NCBI GenBank assembly: GCA_015227615.1
Contig: JAALGZ010000001.1
Span: 1,178,001-1,242,000 of the forward strand
Length of the DNA stretch: 64,000 nucleotides
DNA from: Labyrinthula sp. Ha
Taxonomy: Eukaryota > Sar > Bigyra > Labyrinthulida > Labyrinthulaceae
Reading direction: 5' to 3'
Shown: piece after piece, positions 13,839-21,877 of the stretch
Layout: every line of letters starts with the position of its first letter
Numbering within the stretch: the stretch's first letter is position 1
Notes under the pieces: generated by a model
What the model saw: the letters and a program-made list of their open reading frames with translations, nothing else
What the model was told of the DNA's origin: nothing
Database searches by the model: none
Translations under genes and position numbers: made by a program

Positions 13839-15223
13839 CTGTAGAAAGCATTAAAGAGTATCTATAAATGAGTACAAGTAGTTTCAATGGATTTTTTTGC
13901 CGAATATAACATTTCTTACTTTTGCTTAAATCGACTACCTTAACTTTCCAGTAAGAAAATGAGCATGATTTGCCCGCCAGTGCCAATATTTCACCAAAAA
14001 CTGTTTCACTTGCATATTCCACCGCATAATATAATATTTGTGTGTGGTTTCGTGTTTTGCTTTCCTTTTCGCACTTGTAGATATGTGATTTCTACACAAA
14101 AGTGATTCTTTTCTCAAAATAATGACATTTTTTGGGATACAGGAAGTAAAGTGGGTCTACTACCAATTTTTTGACGAAAATTATTTTCAAATACTGTAGA
14201 AAGCATTAAAGAGTATCTATAAATGAGTACAAGTAGTTTCAATGGATTTTTTTGCCGAATATAACATTTCTTACTTTTGCTTAAATCGACTACCTTAACT
14301 TTCCAGTAAGAAAATGAGCATGATTTGCCCGCCAGTGCCAATATTTCACCAAAAACTGTTTCACTTGCATATTCCACCGTATAATATAATATTTGTGTAT
14401 GGTTTCATGTTTTGATTTCCTTTTCGCACTTTTAGATATGTGATTTCTACACAAAAGTGATTCTTTTCTCAAAATAGTGACATTTTTCGGATACAGGAAG
14501 TAAAGTGGGTCTACTACCAATTTTTTGACGAAAATCCTTTAAAATACTATAGAAAGCGCGAAAGGCGTCTATAAGTGAGTATAAGTAGTTTCAATTGATT
14601 TTTTGTCGAATATAACATTTCTTACTTTTGCTTAAATCGACTACCTTAACTTTCCAGTAAGAAAATGAGCATGATTTGCCCGTCAGTGCCAATATTTCAC
14701 CAAAAACTGTTTCATTTACATATTCCACCGTATAATATAATATTTGAGTATGGTTTCATGTTTGGATTTCCTTTTCGCACTTGTAGATATGTGATTTCTA
14801 CACAAAAGTGATTCTTTTCTCAAAATAGTGACATTTTTCGGATACAGGAAGTAAAGTGGGTCTACTACCAATTTTTTGACGAAAATCCTTCAAAATACTA
14901 TAGAAAGCACTAAAGGCATCTATAAGTGAGTATAAGTAGTTTCAATTGATTTTTTTGCCGAATATAACATTTCTTACTTTTGCTTAAATCCACTACCTTA
15001 ACTTTCCAGTAAGAAAATGAGCATGATTTGCCCGCCAGTGCCAATATTTCACCAAAAACTGTTTCACTTGCATATTTCGCCGCATAATATAATATTTGTG
15101 TATGGTTTCATGTTTTGATTTCCTTTTCGCACTTGTAGATATGTGATTTCTACTCAAAAGTGATTCTTTTCTCAAAATAATGACATTTTTTGGGATCCAG
15201 GAAGTAAAGTGGGTCTACTACCA

Positions 15224-15994
15224 GCTTTCCATTGAAACCTATTAATTTGTTACACCTTAAATTGGAAAGACTAAGAGTTCACGAATAAACTCGCTGTAAT
15301 ATTTAGTTGGTGGTACATCTGTTGAAAAAGTAGAAAGTCTTTATTTTCCATCTCCAGTGGGGATCTCATTTTCCAGAGTTGTACCTTGGTTTTTCGCTAA
15401 ATACTTTTTGATTATGTATAGAAACTAATCTTTTAAATTTGCTCACACCACTAACTAAGAAATTTAGAGCATGATGCAATTTTTTGGTCATTGACAACTC
15501 ATCAAGTTCTGAGAGGTAATCATACTTAAAGGATTGTAGTTACACTGTAAATAAAATAATGAACAAGTCGACACATGATTCTTCTTTAAAAAGATAACAG
15601 AGCTTTCTCGAGAAAATTTTTGCTTAAATATTTCACTTGCGAGAAAACAAGAACAACCCTCTTCCAGAAAATTCTCTAGTTAGAGACGCATCCTATTCAT
15701 ATACAGTAGGAAATAAAACAAAATTAGGGAGGATGTTCAGTAGTAGTATATTTCATAGAATACTAGCCTTCGTGACTCTAAATGGATTTATTATTGAAAA
15801 AAAAACAATCGTTCTATTTGAATACATTGCGTCATTTCTATATTGAGCTTTACAAAACATGTGCTTCTCCGTAATTTGATCCAACTCTTTAGAAATATTA
15901 TTGTCAGCTGAACAAACTTGGTAACTTAAAGACGAGCAATAGTTGCCGACTACAAAAAAAGAAAACTTCACTTTTCTCTTAAGTTATAACCAAA
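15224..15994. other. Spacer between the satellite and METTL13
   Basis: About 770 bases with no convincing gene. The plus frame at 15637-15846 is of chance length. A short element near 15593 resembles one near 40308 and is listed separately. Confidence 0.4.
15593..15665. repeat. Short dispersed element, copy A
   Basis: It begins GATAACAGAGCTTTCTCGAG and aligns, with gaps, to a segment that starts at 40308. Shared pieces include AAATATTT and a run of CGAGAAA/CAAGA words. The likeness fades after about 70 bases. It has no coding capacity and its class is unknown. Confidence 0.3.
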
Positions 15995-17941
15995 TTATGA
16001 CAGCGACACTGGAAAAGCCATAGAAACATCAATAAAGTTTCCAATATCTTTGCTTTGCTCTATGCTTATCCCTTTAAGTTTTCTTTTGGCGTTAATTGCA
16101 AGTGTTTTTGTTGGCTTCATTTCATGAGATGCAGTAATGACAAAGTTACAACTCTCTGTAATTGGTATTTTTGTTATTGAGGGAAAGTGTTTTGATATAA
16201 AACCTATGCAATCATCTACAATCAGTAGCTTTGTTCTACCGATAGAAAAGTTGATTATCAAAGACCCATCTGGTTTCAACACTGTCGCTGAGATTTGTGT
16301 CAATATCGAGGAAGACAAAAAAGATTTTGGAGGACCAAACAGTCCAGTTTGTTGCTGTTTGTTATCAATATCATAAATAACAATATCATATTTATTTTGA
16401 GTTTCCTTGAGATATTTTATACCATCTTCCACAATAACAGTAAGTTTTTCTTTATATTTTTTCAGGAGTTTATTGAGTCCAAAAAATACTTTGGCTATAT
16501 TTACTACCTTAGAATCTATTTCAATAACTGTTATTTTGACATCTGGAAATATTTCAACCCAAGTCAATATAAAATTAACAAGATTTCCACCACCTAATCC
16601 AATTAAAAGAATTTCATTAAAATTTGGTCTCAACAACAAAGCAGCAACAATAGCTAAATGAACTTCAAAACATAAATATTTAAAATCAGGATTTCCGTCC
16701 AAAGTTAGCCTTGTTTCACTTTGTATAACTTCATGTAGTGTTAACTTTGATTTAAAAAGTAGTCGCCTATAAGTATCAGAAGATATCAACACTTCTTCTA
16801 CTATTACATTTTCTCTTTCATAAATTGGTTTTCTACTTCCTATTTTCTCTGTTTCAGTTTCTCCAAGTCCAAAAAAAGGAAGTGTTTCTATTTCAGACTT
16901 TGTAAACAGGAGAAGTTTGTTATTATCATTGATAATAGTTATAATATAAGGAGAAAGTTCTTTTTGTATGTTTTTCATATCAGTTATTTTAAAATATTCA
17001 GAAAAGCCTCTTGATAAATAAACAACAAAGAGATATTGGATCTGGTTTGATTCAGCAAGATGAACTAAATTTTCTTCTTGTGAAAACTCTTCAGAAGATT
17101 CTAAACCTTGAGGAACTATAAAAACACCTCCTTTTATTGAGTGTTGTTTTCTGTTTTCAAACAAGGATATCGTATATTTCACCTTATTAGTTTCCATAAT
17201 ATTTGTTCTTATCAAAATATTACTATTAATTTCACTTCTAAGTTTATTTCTTATTCTGATATTATCGAGAGTTTGGTTTACTCTTTCTAAATTAGTTACT
17301 ATATAATTATCAATGTTTAAAGATATTTCATTTCCTTTACTAAAAACCAAAGCAAATGGAATAAAACTGTTTCCCTCTTCTTTTTGTAGAGTATAAATTT
17401 CTTTCTTATAATTGGTGAAAGTCTCTAGAATTGTGTCTATAATAAAATGTTGAGCAAGACTGACACAGAAATATGTTCCGCCATCTTTTAAACATTTTTT
17501 AATTTCTTCTAACATGTTTCTTCCATTAGAAACAACCTCTTGCAAAGGTTCTGAAATAACAGCATCGATAAACCCTTTGTCAATAATAATATCAAAACTG
17601 TTCGAATATTTCTTTGAAAGAGTCAACACATCTCTTTCTTCGAAAAGAAGCTCCGGGATATGTTTATATTTCAATTTCATATCATGTATTACTACAGGAC
17701 TAAAGTCAATGCTCAATATGTTTCTAAAACCTAACTTAAAAATGTCCTCACTAAGTGAAGAATTACCACAACCAACAACCAATATCCTACAATTACTGTC
17801 TCGAGCTCTATCCAAAAATAGCTCTTTAATATCTTCAAATTTACCATACCATTCAAAATTATCAGGCTGTTCTTTAAAAAACCGATCCCAATAAGTTTTA
17901 TCGGAAAAGTCCTTTATTTTTTGTTGAGAAACCGAATTCAT
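15995..17941 (-). CDS. METTL13: METTL13-type dual methyltransferase (eEF1A lysine and N-terminus)
   Basis: A 648-residue single-exon protein with the two-domain layout of METTL13, which methylates eEF1A at its N-terminus and at one lysine. The N-terminal domain has SAM motif I VVGCGNS (residues 55-61), an acidic partner in SIDFS (78-82) and FDIIIDKGFIDAV. Ahead of them lies YWDRFF, matching the family's YWD.FF. The C-terminal domain has a spermidine-synthase-like fold signature, LLIGLGGGNLVNF, an acidic residue in VIEIDS and DIVIYDID. The length is close to the human protein (699). The ATG at 17941 lies 106 bases from the ATG of the divergent next gene. No introns are evident. I see the motifs; the substrate is inferred from the family. 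Confidence 0.9.
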   Translation of the reverse strand: MNSVSQQKIKDFSDKTYWDRFFKEQPDNFEWYGKFEDIKELFLDRARDSNCRILVVGCGNSSLSEDIFKLGFRNILSIDFSPVVIHDMKLKYKHIPELLFEERDVLTLSKKYSNSFDIIIDKGFIDAVISEPLQEVVSNGRNMLEEIKKCLKDGGTYFCVSLAQHFIIDTILETFTNYKKEIYTLQKEEGNSFIPFALVFSKGNEISLNIDNYIVTNLERVNQTLDNIRIRNKLRSEINSNILIRTNIMETNKVKYTISLFENRKQHSIKGGVFIVPQGLESSEEFSQEENLVHLAESNQIQYLFVVYLSRGFSEYFKITDMKNIQKELSPYIITIINDNNKLLLFTKSEIETLPFFGLGETETEKIGSRKPIYERENVIVEEVLISSDTYRRLLFKSKLTLHEVIQSETRLTLDGNPDFKYLCFEVHLAIVAALLLRPNFNEILLIGLGGGNLVNFILTWVEIFPDVKITVIEIDSKVVNIAKVFFGLNKLLKKYKEKLTVIVEDGIKYLKETQNKYDIVIYDIDNKQQQTGLFGPPKSFLSSSILTQISATVLKPDGSLIINFSIGRTKLLIVDDCIGFISKHFPSITKIPITESCNFVITASHEMKPTKTLAINAKRKLKGISIEQSKDIGNFIDVSMAFPVSLS

Positions 17942-18047
17942 CTTGACGCTTGTGGATGTTCAATATTGATTAATTAGTGGTAATGCAACATTGTTACAGA
18001 AAGTTTTACTGGTACATTATTATACAAAGAAATGTTCAAAATCCAAA

Positions 18048-18701
18048 ATGGCGAACCTAATGAAGGACAATACAATGGGAAATTCAAAAGGTCAAGAGGG
18101 TGTCTATGAGAATGCTTTGAAGCAATGCCATGATGATTCAACTGCTCATTGTTGCCAATGTTGTGAAGCTTTAGATGACTTTTTTGTATTCACAGAGTCA
18201 ATTCCTTGGTGTACAATAGGTTGTTATGTTCAAGCAACAAGAAAAGATAACTGTTCAAATTATATTAGTGAAACTAGCTTTAACTCTGAGTTGAAAAGCA
18301 GTTTTTGTTCATATGGGATGTCATTATCTTCAACAAAGTCGTTTACAGACCCGTTTTATGAGGAGAAATATTTTAATTGCGTAGATGGCAAGTTGAGTTT
18401 GGATTCAGAAGTTCTTCAACCAGATAGTACAGGAAAGACAGAAGAGGAAGAAGGTGTAGTAAAAGTTGTTGCTGCTCTTGAAGATAGGTTTTTTGTTGGC
18501 TTCTTTGGACTTACTTTAGCAACAACTTTTTTAGTGTTTATTTTATTATTTGCATATAAAGATAGAATATTTAAGTTGGAATTAGATTTAAGAAGTCGAC
18601 TAAAAAGATTGAAAAAGTTACCACCAAATGGAATAACAGAAGAAGATAAACAAATTGCTGAAAAACTTCATATTGTGAAACCTAAATTAAATATATGTTA
18701 A
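18048..18701 (+). CDS. Cysteine-rich single-pass membrane protein, unknown
   Basis: I do not recognise this 217-residue protein. The open frame begins earlier, at a TTG (17991), but the first ATG is at 18048 (MANLMKDN). The first 80 residues hold about ten cysteines, including CHDD....CCQCC and CTIGC, then a serine- and acid-rich stretch. One strong transmembrane segment follows (about residues 143-166), then a basic tail containing RSRLKRLKKLPP. No N-terminal signal peptide is visible from this start. If the cysteines lie outside the cytosol, they may be disulphide-bonded. It is divergent from METTL13 and 89 bases upstream of the dehydrogenase gene on the same strand. Confidence 0.65.
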   Translation: MANLMKDNTMGNSKGQEGVYENALKQCHDDSTAHCCQCCEALDDFFVFTESIPWCTIGCYVQATRKDNCSNYISETSFNSELKSSFCSYGMSLSSTKSFTDPFYEEKYFNCVDGKLSLDSEVLQPDSTGKTEEEEGVVKVVAALEDRFFVGFFGLTLATTFLVFILLFAYKDRIFKLELDLRSRLKRLKKLPPNGITEEDKQIAEKLHIVKPKLNIC

Positions 18702-18790
18702 TATTATAAGTAAAATATTAATTTACACATATATATCTAACTGTATGTCCGGCTTTTAAAACCACCCTTATAAACAAAATATAAACAAAA

Positions 18791-20284
18791 ATGAGTTATC
18801 CAGAGAAACTAAGTAATTTTATAAACAATGAATATATTTCATCTGATACAAATGATTATCTAAATGTTTATTCACCAAAGACTGAAGATAAACTTACCCA
18901 AGTTCCACTCTCTTCTTCTAATGATATCGAAAAAGCACTTTCTGCAGCAGAAGAAGCGTTTCCTCTTTGGAAAGCAACTACAATTAAAACGCGAGCAGCT
19001 ATATTAAGCAAACTTCACACATTAATTGCTGAAAATTCACAAGAACTTAGTGAACTAATATCTTTGGAGAATGGGAAGACAATTCCAGAAGCACTAGCTG
19101 AAGTAGCAAAAGCAAATGAAACAGTAGACTATGGAATATCTGCACCACAAGTTTTATGGGGTAATACTCTTGGAGTATCTAGAGGAGTAACATGTGAAAG
19201 TGTATATGAACCAGTAGGAATTATTTCTTCAATAGTTCCTTTTAACTTTCCTCTTATGGTTCCTATGTGGACAACACCTCTAGCTCTTGTAAGTGGAAAT
19301 TGTGTTATTCTTAAACCAAGTGAAAAAGTTCCTTTAACTATGAATAAGTTTTGTGAACTTATTTTAAAAGCTGGTTTTCCTCCTGGTGTTTTTCAAATAG
19401 TACATGGTGGTAAAGAAGTTGTACAACACTTAATAGAAAGTCCAAAGACAAGTGCAGTAACTTTTGTAGGTAGTAGTGCTGTTGCAAAAATAGTTTATCA
19501 TAATGCTACAAAACTTTGTAAGAAAGTTATATCTCTTGGAGGCGCAAAAAATCACTTAGTAGCCCTTGAAGATTGTCAGCAAGATATGACAGCACAAGAT
19601 ATAGTATCTAGTTTTGCTGGTTGTGCTGGACAAAGATGTATGGCAGCTTCTGTTTTATTAACATGTTATCCAAAAGATAAACAAAAACAAAGTGTTTTGT
19701 TGGAGAAAGTTAAAGCTGTAGCTGAAAAACTAACACCTGGTGAAGAAAAGGGATGTATGGGTCCAGTGATAGATAAAGCTTCATTGGAAAAGATAAATAA
19801 ATATCTTACAGAAGCTGAAGCAGCTGGAGTTGAAATATTGTTAGATGGAAGAAAGAGTCTTTGGACAGACAGAAAAGGAACTTGGATTGGACCAACTATT
19901 CTATTACATAAGAATAAAGAAGATAAAGCTTTAAAAGAGGAGATATTTGGTCCTGTTTTGAGTGTATATGCAGTAGAAAGTATTGAAGAAGCTTTACAAA
20001 TTGAAAATGGTAACGAATACGGTAATGCAGCTTGTGTATATACTCAAAGTGGTGGCTTAGCGGAGTTTATGTCTAGTAGATTCAGAGCAGGTATGGTTGG
20101 TGTGAATATTGGAATTCCAGTGCCAAGAGAACCTTTTAGTTTTGGTGGTTTATATGGAACAAAGTCTAAATATGGAGAGTATGATATTACAGGAGAAGAC
20201 GCACTTAAATTTTTCACTAATAGAAAAAAAATAACTACCAAGTGGGGAAAGTTTTCTACAGAGGATATCTCACAGTTCAAGTAA
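18791..20284 (+). CDS. ALDH6A1: Methylmalonate-semialdehyde dehydrogenase (ALDH6 family)
   Basis: A 497-residue CoA-dependent aldehyde dehydrogenase of valine and pyrimidine catabolism, converting methylmalonate or malonate semialdehyde to propionyl- or acetyl-CoA. Seen: PFNFPLMVPMW and LKPSEKVP (cofactor pocket), SLGGAKNH (family-typical where other ALDHs have LELGGK), and the catalytic cysteine in GQRCMAAS. C-terminal IPVPREPFSFGG and FFTNRKK correspond to IPVP...FSF.G and FFTQ.K. The start ATG follows directly on an A-rich leader and the ALDH fold begins at once (LSNFINNEY), so no mitochondrial presequence is visible although the enzyme is usually mitochondrial. Its 3' end meets the IQ-protein gene tail to tail. 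Confidence 0.9.
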   Translation: MSYPEKLSNFINNEYISSDTNDYLNVYSPKTEDKLTQVPLSSSNDIEKALSAAEEAFPLWKATTIKTRAAILSKLHTLIAENSQELSELISLENGKTIPEALAEVAKANETVDYGISAPQVLWGNTLGVSRGVTCESVYEPVGIISSIVPFNFPLMVPMWTTPLALVSGNCVILKPSEKVPLTMNKFCELILKAGFPPGVFQIVHGGKEVVQHLIESPKTSAVTFVGSSAVAKIVYHNATKLCKKVISLGGAKNHLVALEDCQQDMTAQDIVSSFAGCAGQRCMAASVLLTCYPKDKQKQSVLLEKVKAVAEKLTPGEEKGCMGPVIDKASLEKINKYLTEAEAAGVEILLDGRKSLWTDRKGTWIGPTILLHKNKEDKALKEEIFGPVLSVYAVESIEEALQIENGNEYGNAACVYTQSGGLAEFMSSRFRAGMVGVNIGIPVPREPFSFGGLYGTKSKYGEYDITGEDALKFFTNRKKITTKWGKFSTEDISQFK

Positions 20285-20431
20285 ACTTCTGTCTCTGAGG
20301 AATAGGACCTACTTTCGCGGAACTTTCTTTTAACCTCTTAAATATATTTTTTCGAAGCTTTTTTGCCTTTTTATCTAGTAGTTTCTTTCTCTCTTGCAAC
20401 TCCTTAAGAATTTTTTTCTCTTTTTCCTTTT

Positions 20432-21877
20432 CTATCTTTTTTTACGGCTTTTTTCTCGGTTCAATGCCTTTCTAATTCGTTTTCTTCTGTTTTCTTCTTC
20501 TTCTCTTTGTTTTTGCTCTTGTTCCTGTCGTTCGTGCTGCAGACGAGCTTCCTCCTGATCTCCTATTCTTTTCTGTTCTAGTGTTTTTTCTTTTTGTTTC
20601 TTTCGAAATAAAGCAATTTGCAGTTTTCTTCTCTCATTTTGTTTATTTGTGAAGATTTTCTCCCTGGTAAGTTTTTCCTTTTTGAGATTTTGTATTGCCT
20701 CTACTTTTTCTGCTTCTCTCTTTCTAACCATTTCAATATGTTCAATAATCATTTTTCTGTTATTTGACCTATTGATTTGAGGTAGTATATTCAGTTGTTC
20801 TGATGGGCCGTCTTCTGATATTTTGCTTCTTGTAATCAGTTTAAATTGAAATGCTGGAGATTGTCTTTTCTTCATTTTTTTTCTTATTTCCATTTGCTTT
20901 TCTTCTAATTTGTTTAATCTATTTTTTCTATCAACAATAAGTTTTTCGGCTTCTTTTCGTTGCCTATTTTTTTCTGCAAATAACTCTTGATTTCTCTTAT
21001 TTTGTTCTTGAACTAACTCTTTAAGACTCTCGCATTTCTTCCTCCAAGGTAGCATAACTATTCCTTGTTTCTTTGCAAGCTGTTGTTTTCTTTTGTTTTT
21101 TTCGTCGATAACTTTTTTTTTAAATAGTTTTAGCTTCTGTGTTGCTCTCCATGATAATTCCTCTCTTGTACTTTCGGTATCTTCAAACTGCATTAAGTTT
21201 CTGGATATCTCTTCCCAGCGATATTCCTCTAGCTTAACTCGTATTCTCAATACTTTTAGCTTAGCATTGAAGCTTCTAAATACTTTTTGAATTTCTGTAG
21301 CTGCCATATCAAGAAAAAGATTAAAATATATTTGTCGTCCAAAGTATCCTCGAATACACCGTTGAATATTTATAGCAGCTTTTCTAATTTCTAAACGAAA
21401 TAACTTTAAACACTGAGTTGCCTTATATTTTTTCCAAGTTTTTTTTATAGTAGAGATTGATTTCAGCTTTTTCGCAATAAGCAACAAACTAATTCTCTTC
21501 CTTGACATATATTTTCTAAATATTCTTTGTATTACAGACGCTGCGTTTTCAAGATACATAATAAAGCACTCTTCTTTCCAGGTAGCATATGTTCGCCAAA
21601 CTCTTTGTAATAGAATAGTAGCTAAATATTTCATTTGATATGCTTGTCTTTCCTTTATTCTGGCTATTTTCTTCATTTTTTCTCTGAGTATATGCGTTTG
21701 CCTTTCTTGCATTTCAATTTGTTTAGCTCTGGCTCTTTCAAGGTTTTTGCGTTTTCTGTTTTGGATATAAGTTTGTCTAATTGCATCTATTAATGGTTTC
21801 TTACTCGCTGCTTCTAAACTTGTATCTCTAAACATTCCAAATTGAATCTGTTTTGCTGTAAAACTTTGTCTATACAT
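20432..21877 (-). CDS. IQ-motif and coiled-coil protein
   Basis: About 481 residues from the first ATG (21877); the frame is open a little further up, only from a TTG. Residues about 85-220 carry several IQ-like calmodulin-binding repeats: AASVIQRIFRKYMSRKR and AAINIQRCIRGYFGRQ fit the IQxxxRGxxxR consensus well, while ATILLQRVW and ATEIQKVFRSF are partial. The C-terminal half is long, highly charged coiled coil. The frame stops just after an A7 run (minus strand, near 20438). One base later the other frame continues the same lysine/glutamate coiled coil for about 50 codons to a TGA at 20277-20279. A homopolymer miscount in the assembly, or a genuine shift, is likely. Such proteins are common in cilia and the cytoskeleton; a precise role is unknown. 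Confidence 0.75.
   Translation of the reverse strand: MYRQSFTAKQIQFGMFRDTSLEAASKKPLIDAIRQTYIQNRKRKNLERARAKQIEMQERQTHILREKMKKIARIKERQAYQMKYLATILLQRVWRTYATWKEECFIMYLENAASVIQRIFRKYMSRKRISLLLIAKKLKSISTIKKTWKKYKATQCLKLFRLEIRKAAINIQRCIRGYFGRQIYFNLFLDMAATEIQKVFRSFNAKLKVLRIRVKLEEYRWEEISRNLMQFEDTESTREELSWRATQKLKLFKKKVIDEKNKRKQQLAKKQGIVMLPWRKKCESLKELVQEQNKRNQELFAEKNRQRKEAEKLIVDRKNRLNKLEEKQMEIRKKMKKRQSPAFQFKLITRSKISEDGPSEQLNILPQINRSNNRKMIIEHIEMVRKREAEKVEAIQNLKKEKLTREKIFTNKQNERRKLQIALFRKKQKEKTLEQKRIGDQEEARLQHERQEQEQKQREEEENRRKRIRKALNREKSRKKR

Larger units (their letters stand above)
5466..15223. repeat. 353-bp tandem satellite array, about 27.6 monomers
   Basis: The anchor CTTTCCAGTAAGAAAATGAG recurs 28 times between about 5467 and 15001, at a mean spacing of 353 bp, head to tail. 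The array opens abruptly at 5466 and its last copy breaks off at 15223. Monomers differ at a limited set of positions that recur in shuffled combinations, such as CCACCGTATAAT versus CGCCGCATAAT, or a block with CGCGAAAGGCGTC versus ATTAAAGAGTATC. Edge copies are more divergent, as is usual for satellites. The minus-strand open frames of 60-94 codons repeat once per monomer, tile across copies and match nothing I know, so I treat them as by-products. A centromeric or heterochromatic role is possible but unsupported here. Confidence 0.97.

Noticed and set aside
6165-15175. About thirty minus-strand frames of 60-94 codons with near-identical proteins
   Set aside because: They repeat once per 353-bp satellite monomer, overlap one another across monomer borders in two frames, and resemble no protein. 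They are by-products of the tandem repeat.
5466-15223. CRISPR-like array
   Set aside because: The repeat unit is 353 bp with no unique spacers and the DNA is eukaryotic, so this is a satellite.
16137-16661. Plus-strand frames inside METTL13, and similar frames opposite other genes
   Set aside because: They are antisense shadows of well-supported coding sequence.
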